A stretch of DNA of 55,458 bases from Pseudomonadota bacterium (lineage in GTDB: Bacteria; Pseudomonadota; Gammaproteobacteria; JAKBBU01): NCBI GenBank assembly GCA_021808365.1, contig JAKBBU010000007.1, positions 1 through 55,458 on the forward strand. Reading direction: 5' to 3'. The position numbers were made by a program, and so were the translations under genes. Each line of letters opens with the position of its first letter. Within the stretch, counting starts at the first letter, position 1. Below the pieces are notes generated by a model, which saw nothing but the letters and a program-made list of their open reading frames with translations, was not told where the DNA came from and searched no databases. Below are positions 17,795 to 27,138 of the stretch, in pieces.

Positions 17795-19941
17795 GCGAAG
17801 AGAAGGATGATTTTTATAAAAAACTGTTGGAGGTTTTTAAAGTTGAATCACAAGAGAATATTTCATCAATTTTAATGGGTTTGATTGAGTTGGAAAAAAA
17901 ACAATTCGGACCAGAGTTTGATGAAATCATTGAACGAATTCATCGAGATGCGCATAGTTTAAAAGGTGCTTCTAGGGCCGTTAACTTAAATGAAATTGAA
18001 GATGTTTGTAAAAAAATAGAATATTTTTTTTCTTCATGGAAAAAAAATAAAAGAGAAATAAGTAAGTCTGAGTTTAATGAGCTTCATGGGTTTGCTGATA
18101 AAATTAATACTCTTCTTCTTGATGAAAAAACAGAAGTGAATTTAAAAGATGAGCGTAAAAATGAAGTTCAGAGTTCGGCTGAAATAGATTCAGTTCGAGT
18201 TTCGGTCTCAAAACTTTCAGAACTTTTGAGGAAATCTGAAGAGCTCATTACAGCAAAATTATTTTTTAGGCAGAGAGCTGAGGATGTTGAAATTATTTTA
18301 AATTCTTTCTTGTCATTTAAGAAAGAGTTCGAGGTTTTTTTTTCGAATACAAAGAAAAATGTATTCAATATGCCATTTCCGAAAAGCTATAAATTATCTA
18401 GTGATTTTGAGTTTTTTTATTCTGCATCAGAGAATGAACTGAAAAAATTAGTAAATCAATTAGGAGAGCTGGCTAGTCTTATGGCACAAGATCATCATGG
18501 TTTTTCTATCATGGTGGATGATTTGATTTTTGAAGGTAAGCAATTAATGATGCTTCCATTTTCAACAATCACGCCGGGTTTTTATAAAATGGTTCGTGAT
18601 TTATCAAGCAGTCAAGATAAAGATATTGAATTTTTAGTTCAAGGTGATCACATTGAAATTGACAAGAGAATTTTAGAGGAAATAAAAATTCCCCTCATGC
18701 ACATTGTGAGGAACTCTATCGATCATGGTATAGAGACTGATCTTGAACGAAAAAATCAAAATAAAGCAGAGCGATCGAGAATCTCAATAAATATTTCACA
18801 CTTGAATGCGAATCAAATTGAAATTATCATTGCTGATAATGGTTCGGGCATTAATCTTGAAAAAATAAAAGAATTGGCGCTTAAAGATGGGCTTATTTCA
18901 GAGCAAGAAAAAGATAGTTTTTCAAAAGAAAATACCATTGATTTGATTTTCAAATCGGGGTTTTCAACGAAACCGAATCAAAGTGATATTTCAGGTCAAG
19001 GGCTTGGTATGCCTATTGTTAAGGAGAAGGTGGAAAAACTACGTGGTGACCTATTTGTGAATACAGAAGATAAAAAAGGAACTTCGGTTCGAATTATATT
19101 GCCTGTAACATTTTCAAGTTTCAAAGGCATATTGTGTAAGATAAAAAAAGATCTATTCATTATTCCAACGGTAAATGTTGAGCGTGTAATGAGAGTGAGC
19201 TCTGACCAAACTAGAACGGCAGGAAATCAAGTTACAATAAACCTAGATGGAAAGGTGATCCTTTTGGTTTCTTTGCGTGATATTTTAAATTTGACAGAAG
19301 AATCAACAGAAAAAATAGATTTTTTATCTATTTTAATTGTAAAAGTATCTGATCAAACAATTGGAATCATCGCTGATGATCTGGTTGGAGAAGTTGAAGT
19401 CCTTGTTAAGCGGTTAACGGGCGCTGAATCTTCGGGGCATATTATTACAGCAGCGGCTATTTTAGGTGCAGGTCAAGTGGTTCCAGTTTTAAATATCAAT
19501 GAATTAAGTTCTATTCTTAAAAATGAATCCAATAATTTTTCTTTAAGAGTAGAGGGCGAGTGGCTTGATGAAAAAGAAAACAAAACTATTCTTCTTGTAG
19601 ATGACTCAATTACGACAAGGAGCTTATTGAAAAATATTTTAGAAACCAGTGGGTTTTCAGTGTTAACGGCTGTCGATGGATTAGATGCTTGGTCAAAAAT
19701 CAAATCAAATCATTTTTCTTTGATTGTGACTGATGTAGAAATGCCCAATATGGATGGATTTGAATTAATACATCGTATAAAAAGCGATAAAAAAGTTGAA
19801 AATATACCCATCGTGATTGTTTCGACACGTGATTCTCAAGAAGATCGCTTGCGAGGCATGGACTTAGGCGCTGATGCTTATATTATCAAAAAGGGATTGA
19901 ATGATAGTGAATTGGTGCGTATTGTGCATGAATTAATTTAG
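17791..19941 (+). CDS. cheA: CheA-type histidine kinase with C-terminal receiver domain
   Basis: Central kinase of the chemosensory cluster, 716 residues. Hpt domain with phospho-His H55 in DAHSLKGASRAV; no obvious CheY-binding P2 domain; then dimerisation and ATPase domains with HIVRNSIDHGIE (N box), IADNGSGI (G1) and GQGLGMPIVKEKVEKLRG (G2). A CheW-like P5 domain covers about 450-580. A receiver domain closes the protein (LLVDDSITTRS, VTDVEMPNMDGFE). The CheA-REC fusion is characteristic of WspE/FrzE-like systems. ATGA overlap with the receptor gene. Confidence 0.93.
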   Translation: MSEEKDDFYKKLLEVFKVESQENISSILMGLIELEKKQFGPEFDEIIERIHRDAHSLKGASRAVNLNEIEDVCKKIEYFFSSWKKNKREISKSEFNELHGFADKINTLLLDEKTEVNLKDERKNEVQSSAEIDSVRVSVSKLSELLRKSEELITAKLFFRQRAEDVEIILNSFLSFKKEFEVFFSNTKKNVFNMPFPKSYKLSSDFEFFYSASENELKKLVNQLGELASLMAQDHHGFSIMVDDLIFEGKQLMMLPFSTITPGFYKMVRDLSSSQDKDIEFLVQGDHIEIDKRILEEIKIPLMHIVRNSIDHGIETDLERKNQNKAERSRISINISHLNANQIEIIIADNGSGINLEKIKELALKDGLISEQEKDSFSKENTIDLIFKSGFSTKPNQSDISGQGLGMPIVKEKVEKLRGDLFVNTEDKKGTSVRIILPVTFSSFKGILCKIKKDLFIIPTVNVERVMRVSSDQTRTAGNQVTINLDGKVILLVSLRDILNLTEESTEKIDFLSILIVKVSDQTIGIIADDLVGEVEVLVKRLTGAESSGHIITAAAILGAGQVVPVLNINELSSILKNESNNFSLRVEGEWLDEKENKTILLVDDSITTRSLLKNILETSGFSVLTAVDGLDAWSKIKSNHFSLIVTDVEMPNMDGFELIHRIKSDKKVENIPIVIVSTRDSQEDRLRGMDLGADAYIIKKGLNDSELVRIVHELI

Positions 19942-19952
19942 GATGTTATTTA

Positions 19953-20525
19953 ATGAATAAACCCGATCGAAAAGTAAATGCCATCGTGATTGGCTCTTCT
20001 ACAGGTGGACTTAAAGCACTTGAAGATATTTTTTTACATGTGGGTGATCAATTCCCACCCATCTTACTTGTTCAACATATATCACCCGGCTTTTTAGAAA
20101 CGATGGTAAATCTTTTGAAAGAAAAAACTAAAAAAAATATTTTGATTGCAAAGGATGGGGACTGTTTGGAAAAAGGTAAAATTTATGTGGCGCCCGATGG
20201 GTTTCATATGGGTGTTAAAAAAAGTAAGTTAATCTTTATAAGTGGGGATGAATCTGAAAATGGCGCAAAGCCTTCTATTTCTTATTTATTCAGGACGGCA
20301 TTAGATGTATACGGAAAAAATTTAATTGGAATTTTATTAACAGGCATGGGGCATGATGGCGTAGTTGAGTTAAAAAGGATGAAAGATTTTGGCGCAATCA
20401 CGATTGTGCAAGATAAAGAAAGTTCGGTGGTTCACGGTATGGCTGGAGATGCGATCTTAAAAAAAGCGGTTACTTATGTTTTTACGCCAGCTCAAATTGC
20501 ATCTTGGATTAAATTTTTAGAATAG
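19953..20525 (+). CDS. cheB: CheB-type methylesterase lacking a receiver domain
   Basis: Chemoreceptor glutamate methylesterase catalytic domain only, 190 residues against about 350 for full CheB. The triad is visible: Ser in IGSSTGG (S16), His in LVQHISPGF (H42) and Asp in LTGMGHDG (D135). The N-terminal receiver and linker are absent and the start follows the cheA stop by 11 bases, so loss of the receiver is clean rather than a frameshift. Activity is therefore either constitutive or controlled by the receivers of CheA or the hybrid kinase. Confidence 0.92.
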   Translation: MNKPDRKVNAIVIGSSTGGLKALEDIFLHVGDQFPPILLVQHISPGFLETMVNLLKEKTKKNILIAKDGDCLEKGKIYVAPDGFHMGVKKSKLIFISGDESENGAKPSISYLFRTALDVYGKNLIGILLTGMGHDGVVELKRMKDFGAITIVQDKESSVVHGMAGDAILKKAVTYVFTPAQIASWIKFLE

Positions 20526-20535
20526 GGAGATGAAC

Positions 20536-22830
20536 ATGATTTCTGAACAATCTATTCCAGAGCGATCAAAAAGAATTTTGATCGTTGAAGACAGTCCAAC
20601 TCAAGCACTTCGATTACGGTTTACGCTTGAAATGGCCGGGTTTTCTGTAGATTATGTTCATGATGGCTATGAAGCACTTGAGATTCTCAAAAATAACAAG
20701 CCAAATTTGGTGATCAGTGATGTGATCATGCCAAAAATGGATGGTTACATGCTCTGTAAGCAAATCAGAGAAAGTTTTGATTCCACCGTGCTTCCTGTTA
20801 TTTTATTAACAGGTCTTTCAGAACCAGGTAATGTGATTCAAGGGCTTGAATGTGGAGCAAATGGATTTATAAGTAAACCTTATAGTGAGCCTTATTTATT
20901 GGCACGCATCACTGATATTTTTGAAAATCATGTAAAGAATTTTTTAGGAAATGACAAAGAAATTAATTTTTATTTTGATGGGAAGCAGTATTCAATCATT
21001 GCCGACCGCATGCAGATCCTTGAAGTATTGATTTCAACCTATAGTACTGTGATTCAAAAAAATGAGGAATTAGCTCAGACTAAAGATGAATTGAGTGATA
21101 TGAATAATTCACTTGAGAAGATGGTTTCTTCAAAAACAGTAGAGTTAACGAAAGAAATTGAAGAACATAAAAGAACGGAGCTTTATTTACAAGCTCAGCA
21201 TGATTTGGCTCAAATTTTGTCTGAATCTTCAGTTCTAGAGATGCTAAAAAATAAAATTTTTGATTTAATTCATCATGTTTCTTCCTGTGATCTTTGTTGC
21301 CTCTGGGATGAGGCTCAACATGGTACATCTTTAAGAAATAAAGGTTGCTGGTTCGCGAATGATTCAAATTATCCTGAATTTCTTGAGTTTAATAAACATT
21401 TTAGTTGCCAAAAAAATGTGGATTTATTAGGGAAGGCATGGGCTGAACAAAAAATTGAAATTTTTGATCTTGAATTAGTGAAAGAAAGCTCAGAACGTGC
21501 AAAAATAGCCTATTCATCTGGGTTGCGTACTTGGGTGATTATCCCTATTTTAGCCTCTGGAAATTGTATTGGCGCCATGGAGTTTTATTGGAAGAGTGAG
21601 TCTGAAATTTTACCTCAATTGACAGGGTTGTTGAGATCATTTTGTATTCAAATTGGTGAGTTTATTGCGCATGAAAATTTGCAACAGCAATATTTGCAAG
21701 CTCAAAAAATGGAGAGTGTGGGGCAGTTGACCGGTGGTATTGCTCATGACTTTAATAATTTGCTCATGGTTATTCAAGGTGCATTAGAGTTGTTATCGAC
21801 ATCGATTTCTCTAGATGAAAAATCAAAAAAATATGTCGATATGGCGCTAGATGCTGTTGAAAAAGGTGCTGATTTTAACAGAAGATTGTTAGCTTTTTCA
21901 CGAAAACAGTTACTTCAGCCTAAGGTTGTGAATGTTGCACAATCTATGCTAGGCACTCTTAAATTAATCAAACCCTTGCTCGGCGAAAACATTGAAATTA
22001 ACTTGGAAATTCCAGAAAGCATTCATAATATTTTTGTGGATCCAGTCCAGTTTGAAAATGCCTTGGTTAATCTTTCGGTGAATGCAAGAGATGCAATGTC
22101 AAGGAAAGGTAAATTATTGTTTGAAGCGAGTAATGTTGTGATTGATGATACGATAGTTGCTGCCAAATATGAAATAGCACCGGGAGAATACGTTAAAGTT
22201 TCTATCAGCGATAATGGTGCCGGGATCCCGAGCGATTTATTGGATCGCGTTTTCGATCCATTTTTTACCACAAAGGCTGTCGGTGAGGGAACAGGTTTGG
22301 GTTTAAGTATGGTCTATGGGTTTGTTAAACAGTCAAAAGGTTATGTGACCATCTATAGTGAGTTGAATATTGGAACGACGATTAACTTATATCTTCCAAA
22401 ATCTGATGTTGTTCCTGAGAAACTGGATGAATCTAAGGCATCAGAAATGTTAACGGGTACAGAAACGATTTTAGTGGTTGAAGATGAGGATTATTTGCGG
22501 GAAATTGTGATTGATTATCTTAAGCGATTAGGCTATAAAGTTTTTTCTGCTAATCAAGCTGAATTGGCACTAGAAATTCTTGAACAGCACCCCGAAATAC
22601 AATTACTTTTTACGGATGTGGTGACGCCAGGCGAATTGTCCGGTGTTCTTTTTGCCGAAGCTGCCCTCAAAAAAAATCCCAAGTTGAAAGTGCTTTTTAC
22701 TTCAGGATATCCAAAGAGCGCACTTGAAAGTAAGGCTGACAAAGGACTTCAAATTAAAAACTTTTTAGCCAAACCTTATAAAATTCAAGAATTGGCTATT
22801 AAGGTACGGCAGGTGTTGACGAGTCATTAG
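20536..22830 (+). CDS. Hybrid histidine kinase (REC-GAF-HisKA-HATPase-REC)
   Basis: About 764 residues from the ATG at 20536, which has GGGAG six bases upstream; an ATG six bases earlier is too close to that site. Domains: receiver ([25 protein letters not shown]) at about 10-130; coiled coil about 175-215; GAF-like region about 220-380; HisKA with the phospho-His in [11 protein letters not shown]; HATPase with [30 protein letters not shown] and [15 protein letters not shown]; terminal receiver ([20 protein letters not shown]). It ends the cluster and may connect its receivers to further output. Confidence 0.92.
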   Translation: MISEQSIPERSKRILIVEDSPTQALRLRFTLEMAGFSVDYVHDGYEALEILKNNKPNLVISDVIMPKMDGYMLCKQIRESFDSTVLPVILLTGLSEPGNVIQGLECGANGFISKPYSEPYLLARITDIFENHVKNFLGNDKEINFYFDGKQYSIIADRMQILEVLISTYSTVIQKNEELAQTKDELSDMNNSLEKMVSSKTVELTKEIEEHKRTELYLQAQHDLAQILSESSVLEMLKNKIFDLIHHVSSCDLCCLWDEAQHGTSLRNKGCWFANDSNYPEFLEFNKHFSCQKNVDLLGKAWAEQKIEIFDLELVKESSERAKIAYSSGLRTWVIIPILASGNCIGAMEFYWKSESEILPQLTGLLRSFCIQIGEFIAHENLQQQYLQAQKMESVGQLTGGIAHDFNNLLMVIQGALELLSTSISLDEKSKKYVDMALDAVEKGADFNRRLLAFSRKQLLQPKVVNVAQSMLGTLKLIKPLLGENIEINLEIPESIHNIFVDPVQFENALVNLSVNARDAMSRKGKLLFEASNVVIDDTIVAAKYEIAPGEYVKVSISDNGAGIPSDLLDRVFDPFFTTKAVGEGTGLGLSMVYGFVKQSKGYVTIYSELNIGTTINLYLPKSDVVPEKLDESKASEMLTGTETILVVEDEDYLREIVIDYLKRLGYKVFSANQAELALEILEQHPEIQLLFTDVVTPGELSGVLFAEAALKKNPKLKVLFTSGYPKSALESKADKGLQIKNFLAKPYKIQELAIKVRQVLTSH

Positions 22831-22835
22831 ACTTG

Positions 22836-22983
22836 CCTATACTCAAAGCGATTCATTCTTAGGCGAGGCGCCAAGGCTCGAGCAAACGGCCATAAAAAGA
22901 TATGGCCTGGGGTTTATTACTATAAATGAGGATTGCGAGATGCCGCAGGCAACAAAGCATAAGGATGAAGCGCGAAGAGTATA
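22836..22983. repeat. MITE-like element, copy M2
   Basis: About 148 bases, inverted relative to copy M1 at 13934-14056. It starts CCTATACTCAAAGCGATTCATT and ends GATGAAGCGCGAAGAGTATA. It carries about 25 extra central bases (a GGCCATA...TATGGCC hairpin) not present in M1. It fills the spacer between the hybrid kinase gene and convergent rodA, touching the rodA stop. Confidence 0.8.
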
Positions 22984-24111
22984 CTAACTCCCAATCAACT
23001 TCCGATGCGTCTGAATCGACATTAAAATCCCAAAAAATCCAAAAAAGGTCACCATGCTAGTTCCACCGTAGCTGACTAAGGGCAGGGGAATACCCACAAC
23101 AGGTAATAAACCCGAAACCATTCCTACATTCACAAACATTGAAAAAAAGAATGTCAGGCTTAAACTGCTGGCGAGCAAGCGAGAGAATGTATCTTGGGCT
23201 TGGCTGGCAATGTACAGGCCTCGGAAGGTAATGAACAAGTAAAGCCCAAGAAGAACGAGAGCACCGATTAACCCAAATTCTTGTCCACAGACCGAGAAAA
23301 TAAAATCAGTGGCGTGCTCGGGTAAAAAATCCAATTGGGCTTGCGTACCTTGTAACCAACCTTGACCGGTTAATCCGCCTGAGCCGATTGCAATTTTAGA
23401 TTGAATAATATGATAGCCTGCACCGAGGGGATCACGTTCAGGTGATAAAAAGGTTAATACGCGATCACGTTGATAGGTGTGCATGAAATGCCAGAGTAAG
23501 GGCAGGCTGGCGAAGAATAAAACAGCAAGCACTGTAATTAATCGCCAACTCATTCCGGCTAAAAGTAACACAAATGCACCGGAGAGCGCTAACATTAATG
23601 CCGTGCCTAAATCAGGTTGTTTAGCCGTTAATAAAACCGGCACAAGGATTAATAAACCAGCAATGCCAATTTCTTTTAATCGTGGCGGCAGTGGTTTTGA
23701 TGAAAAATACCAGGCTAAAATTAAGGGGATCCCTAATTTCATAATTTCTGACGGCTGAAAACGAACGACACCTAAGCTCAGCCAACGTTGTGCGCCCTTA
23801 CCGATATGGCCCATCAACAGTGTGGCGAATAATAAAAATAAACCAATTATAAAAATAAAAGGTGCCCAGCGTTCATAATGTTTCGGTGAAATTTGAGCAA
23901 AGACAACCATGATCACACCCGCGATGGCGAAGCGAATGGTTTGTTGAATCACCATGGCTTTATTTTGATTGGCTGCACTGTAGAGAATGATCAAACCCAC
24001 GATGGCGAGTGCAAACACACCATATAATAAGGGGAGATCGAGGTGTAGCCGCCGAGCAAGCCCACCTTTGGGATAATCTTTTTGCCAATGTTTATCCTGC
24101 ATGATTGACAC
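22984..24111 (-). CDS. mrdB: Peptidoglycan glycosyltransferase RodA
   Basis: SEDS-family membrane glycosyltransferase that polymerises glycan strands for cell elongation with PBP2. The 375 residues form about ten hydrophobic segments. Family motifs include RWLSLGVVRFQPSEIMKLGIPL, AKQPDLGTALML, QSKIAIGSGGLTGQGWLQGTQAQLDFLPEHATDFIF, and GIPLPLVSYGGTSMVTFF near the C-terminus. The first 20 bases overlap the mrdA end, showing translational coupling. Confidence 0.96.
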   Translation of the reverse strand: MSIMQDKHWQKDYPKGGLARRLHLDLPLLYGVFALAIVGLIILYSAANQNKAMVIQQTIRFAIAGVIMVVFAQISPKHYERWAPFIFIIGLFLLFATLLMGHIGKGAQRWLSLGVVRFQPSEIMKLGIPLILAWYFSSKPLPPRLKEIGIAGLLILVPVLLTAKQPDLGTALMLALSGAFVLLLAGMSWRLITVLAVLFFASLPLLWHFMHTYQRDRVLTFLSPERDPLGAGYHIIQSKIAIGSGGLTGQGWLQGTQAQLDFLPEHATDFIFSVCGQEFGLIGALVLLGLYLFITFRGLYIASQAQDTFSRLLASSLSLTFFFSMFVNVGMVSGLLPVVGIPLPLVSYGGTSMVTFFGFFGILMSIQTHRKLIGS

Positions 24112-26116
24112 TCGCTTGAGGGGTTGGTTTTGGTGGTGTTGAAGTTATTGGTTTTATGATGGGTGCGGTGGCAGTTTGTATTGCGCTGAGAGTTGCTACT
24201 TTTATTGTCGGTACAGTGAGGGCAGTATTTATCGCGGTGAACGTTGCTGCCTTGATTGCCGATATAATTGCCGGTGCAAGAGTGGGTTGTACGTTGAAAT
24301 AATAATCTAAAATTTCTTTGGCTGCCCGAGTTGCGCGGTGTGGACTGTGTTCGACAATGATGGCGATTGCAATTTGTGGATGATCAACCGGCGCAAAACC
24401 TGCAAACCAAGAGTGAGGGAGTAAACGTTTAGGTGTTCCTGCCTCATGGTAATTATCGCCTTGCTGTGAAATGCTAAAAACTTGTGCAGTACCTGTTTTT
24501 CCAGCAATCGTGTAACTCTTCGTTTGCCCAAAAACAGGGTAGGCAGTGCCACGAGGAGATTGTGTTACATTCGCCATACCGGCGATGATCGTGTTCCATA
24601 TTTGGGGTGGTAATTGTATCGCTGTTTTAGGTACGGGCATGGTTTTTATGATTTGGCCATTAGGATATTGGGTTTTTAAAACAAGGTGAGGTGCGACGAG
24701 TGTTCCGCGTTCTGCTAAAACAGCCTCCGCTTGAGCCAATTGTAAGGGTGTGACTAATAAAAATCCTTGGCCAATGGCGGTGATCACGGTGTCGCCGGGA
24801 TACCAGGATTGATGATGGGCTTTCTTTTTCCATGTAGGCGTGGGAACGAGACCGCCTAATTCTTCATTCATTTCAATGCCAGTCTCTTGTCCAAATCCAA
24901 AGGCACGAAAAATAGCATCGATATTATTGATTCCCATTTTATAACCGAAATTAAAAAAATAAGTGTCACAGGAGACCTCAATCGCCGTGTTGAGGTTGAC
25001 CCAGCCATGGCCGCCTTTCCACCAATCGCGGTAACGGTGTGTGCTATTGGGAAGAGTAAACCATCCTGGATCAAAAATTTTAGTATTAGGATTGACGATA
25101 TTGAGCGCCAGCATTTGAAGGGCTTCGATAGGTTTAATGGTCGAGCCAGGAGGATATTCGCCACGAACAGTGCGATTAAACAAAGGTTGATCAGGTGAGT
25201 GCAGGAGGGCCGTATAATCTTTATTGCTGATGCCCGTGACAAAAAGATTGGGATCGTAACTGGGGTTGCTGACCAGCGCTAAAATGTCACCCGTTTTAGG
25301 TTCGATGATCACCACAGCACCATGATCATTGCCGAGCGCAGTTTCTGCAGCTTGTTGTAGCCCAGAGTCAATTGTTAAATATAAATTAGCGCCAGGAATG
25401 GGAGCGATGCTTTTCTCAACGCGCAGGATTTGGCCATTGGCATCGGTTTCAACTTCTTGATAACCGACGCGACCATGCAAGATTGCTTCATCGTATTTTT
25501 CAAGACCAATTTTGCCGATGTAATCAGTGCCTTTGTAATTAATGCTGTCAACCTTTTTAAGTTCAGATTCATTGATTCGTCCGACATAGCCGAGTGCGGT
25601 GACAAGGGAGGAGCCTGCAGGATAATTACGAATGAGATGGGCTTTGACATGGACACCAGGAAAGCGGTATTGATCGACAGAAAATCGGGCAATTTCTTCG
25701 GGTGTTAATTTAACGCGTAGGGTGCTGGCTTCGAAAGGGCGTTTTTGTTTGCGTTCGCGGTTGAACGATTCGATATCACCGATGGTAATGGGGAGGGTTT
25801 TTGCAAGGGCTGCAATCGTTTGTGTCAGGTTGGTTACTTCACTGGGTATGATTTCTAAACTGAAGACAGGAATATTTTCAGCGATTAATACACCTTTGCG
25901 ATCGTAGATAAGGCCGCGGTTGGGGGGTAGGGGCATGACGCTGAGTTGATTAGCAAGAGAGAGTGTGGTGTAGAGCTTGTATTCGCCAATTTGGAGGATA
26001 GCGAGTCGGCTGATCAGGAGGGTTGTGAGTACTAAGATGATGACAACAACCACGCCAATCCGTTTTTGAAATAAACGTTGTTCGGCGGCGTGGTCCTTTA
26101 GAGTATGTTCATCCAT
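24092..26116 (-). CDS. mrdA: Penicillin-binding protein 2 (transpeptidase)
   Basis: Class B peptidoglycan transpeptidase of the elongation complex. The 674 residues begin with a cytoplasmic tail and one transmembrane helix (about 22-44), then the pedestal domain (PPNRGLIYDRKGVLIAENI) and the transpeptidase domain. The active-site motifs are GEYPPGSTIKP (SxxK), VSCDTYFFNFGYKMG (SxD variant usual for PBP2) and AGKTGTAQ (KTG). The C-terminal 60 residues form a Thr/Ala/Pro-rich tail that makes it slightly longer than E. coli PBP2. It overlaps rodA. Confidence 0.96.
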   Translation of the reverse strand: MDEHTLKDHAAEQRLFQKRIGVVVVIILVLTTLLISRLAILQIGEYKLYTTLSLANQLSVMPLPPNRGLIYDRKGVLIAENIPVFSLEIIPSEVTNLTQTIAALAKTLPITIGDIESFNRERKQKRPFEASTLRVKLTPEEIARFSVDQYRFPGVHVKAHLIRNYPAGSSLVTALGYVGRINESELKKVDSINYKGTDYIGKIGLEKYDEAILHGRVGYQEVETDANGQILRVEKSIAPIPGANLYLTIDSGLQQAAETALGNDHGAVVIIEPKTGDILALVSNPSYDPNLFVTGISNKDYTALLHSPDQPLFNRTVRGEYPPGSTIKPIEALQMLALNIVNPNTKIFDPGWFTLPNSTHRYRDWWKGGHGWVNLNTAIEVSCDTYFFNFGYKMGINNIDAIFRAFGFGQETGIEMNEELGGLVPTPTWKKKAHHQSWYPGDTVITAIGQGFLLVTPLQLAQAEAVLAERGTLVAPHLVLKTQYPNGQIIKTMPVPKTAIQLPPQIWNTIIAGMANVTQSPRGTAYPVFGQTKSYTIAGKTGTAQVFSISQQGDNYHEAGTPKRLLPHSWFAGFAPVDHPQIAIAIIVEHSPHRATRAAKEILDYYFNVQPTLAPAIISAIKAATFTAINTALTVPTIKVATLSAIQTATAPIIKPITSTPPKPTPQASVNHAG

Positions 26117-26135
26117 TTTGAAAAGAAGTCCATCG

Positions 26136-26891
26136 CTATTTTGAAGAGCGAAAATCGAAACGACATTGTACCATCACACCAAGGATACGGTATTCACCAT
26201 CAACGAGTTGAGTAGTTTTGAATTCCGTATTAAGTGGTTTGAGGTAGCGGTCATCGCCGTCAATTTTGAGCTGTTTGAAGGTTGCTGTTTTCTGCCCCTT
26301 TAAATGGATGATGATGAAATCACCATCTTCTGCTTGGCAATCAGGGTCAACGATAAGTACGGTACCGTCGGCAAAACGGGGCGACATGGCATCGCCGCTG
26401 ACGACGAGGCCGAAGCTGTCTGGGCTGACTTTTGCATCGGTGGAGGTCCATTGGTCCCATTGGGTGCTCATGAGTTCAGCTTTCATTTGGGGCCATTGGG
26501 TGGCTTGTTCCCAGTTGAGGAGAGGTATAACAGTCCAGCCTTGAATACCGGGATTGTAGGTGCCAGGGATACGTTCTTTAGGAAGTGGATCATCACCAAT
26601 CAATTGGCTGATGGTGATGGAGAAGAAGTTGGCTAAAGGGCTTAATGAATCGCCGCGTGGTGAGCGGGTTGCACCAGAAAGAATCCTGTGCAGGGTAGGT
26701 TGAGGGATCCGTGTTCGGCGGGCGAGTTCGGCTTCGCTGACGTCAACTTCTCGCATGAGTTGGCGAACGATTTGGCTTGTTTTTGATTGTTCGATGGAAC
26801 GCTTGATGTTGCGAACAATTCGGCTTGTTTTTGATTGTTCGACGGAACGTTTGTTGTTTTGGGAGGGCGGTTTTAATTGCTCTTCGCTCAT
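26136..26891 (-). CDS. XRE-HTH / S24-like repressor with substituted nucleophile
   Basis: LexA/CI-type regulator of 251 residues: HTH about 47-98 (SEAELARRTRIPQPTLHRILSG) and an S24 peptidase-like domain about 120-245. The expected self-cleavage motif G-x-S-M reads GDAM (A168) while the general-base Lys is kept in TFKQLK (K206). The codon on the minus strand (26390-26388) is GCC, so Ala is clear; autocleavage is predicted to be lost. The N-terminus carries a tandem 16-residue repeat. An AGGAG ribosome site supports M1, although M46 would also leave an intact HTH. Targets unknown. Confidence 0.85.
   Translation of the reverse strand: MSEEQLKPPSQNNKRSVEQSKTSRIVRNIKRSIEQSKTSQIVRQLMREVDVSEAELARRTRIPQPTLHRILSGATRSPRGDSLSPLANFFSITISQLIGDDPLPKERIPGTYNPGIQGWTVIPLLNWEQATQWPQMKAELMSTQWDQWTSTDAKVSPDSFGLVVSGDAMSPRFADGTVLIVDPDCQAEDGDFIIIHLKGQKTATFKQLKIDGDDRYLKPLNTEFKTTQLVDGEYRILGVMVQCRFDFRSSK
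26763..26858. repeat. 48-bp tandem duplication within the repressor N-terminus
   Basis: Two direct copies with a period of 48 bases (26763-26810 and 26811-26858), in frame. They encode KRSVEQSKTSRIVRNI and KRSIEQSKTSQIVRQL. Differences are few, so the duplication is fairly recent or maintained. Confidence 0.85.
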
Positions 26892-26907
26892 GAGTGTTCT
26901 CCTGTCG

Positions 26908-26952
26908 AGGTTTGAAGGCTCTGCATTTTATGTTTAGCAGAATTGCAAACCT
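26908..26952. promoter_or_regulatory. Inverted repeat upstream of the S24-like repressor
   Basis: AGGTTTG (26908-26914) pairs with CAAACCT (26946-26952), with inner CTCTGC/GCAGAA partly pairing. It lies directly upstream of the repressor start, where an autoregulatory operator would be expected. The site is not recognised as a known box. Confidence 0.35.
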
Positions 26953-26990
26953 ATTATGCCAGTAATTCAAAAAAATACTAGCTCATCCCC

Positions 26991-27033
26991 ATCATTCCTG
27001 CAGAGGCGGGAATCCGCTCTTACAAAAGGATTT
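26991..27033. repeat. Dispersed ATTCC-GGAAT repeat, copy B1
   Basis: Contains ATTCCTGCAGAGGCGGGAATCC followed by CTCTTACAAAAGGATTT. A related copy at 42281-42328 reads ATTCCCGCGGAGGTGGGAATCC followed by AGTCTTATTAAATAAGGATTT. It lies between divergent genes in an AT-rich spacer. Confidence 0.6.
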
Positions 27034-27075
27034 TTTTCTTTATAAAATTCTAAAAATAATTTTATAAAAATAGGA

Positions 27076-27104
27076 TTGACATTTTATTGATTTAAATTTA
27101 CATT
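27076..27104 (+). promoter_or_regulatory. Sigma-70-like promoter for the small HTH-like gene
   Basis: A consensus -35 TTGACA (27076-27081), a 17-base spacer and a -10-like TACATT (27099-27104). It lies 34 bases upstream of the ATG at 27139, inside a strongly AT-rich stretch. An AAAGGAG ribosome site follows. Confidence 0.55.
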
Positions 27105-27138
27105 AAATAAAATTTTTTTTTAAAAAAAGGAGTTTGCC

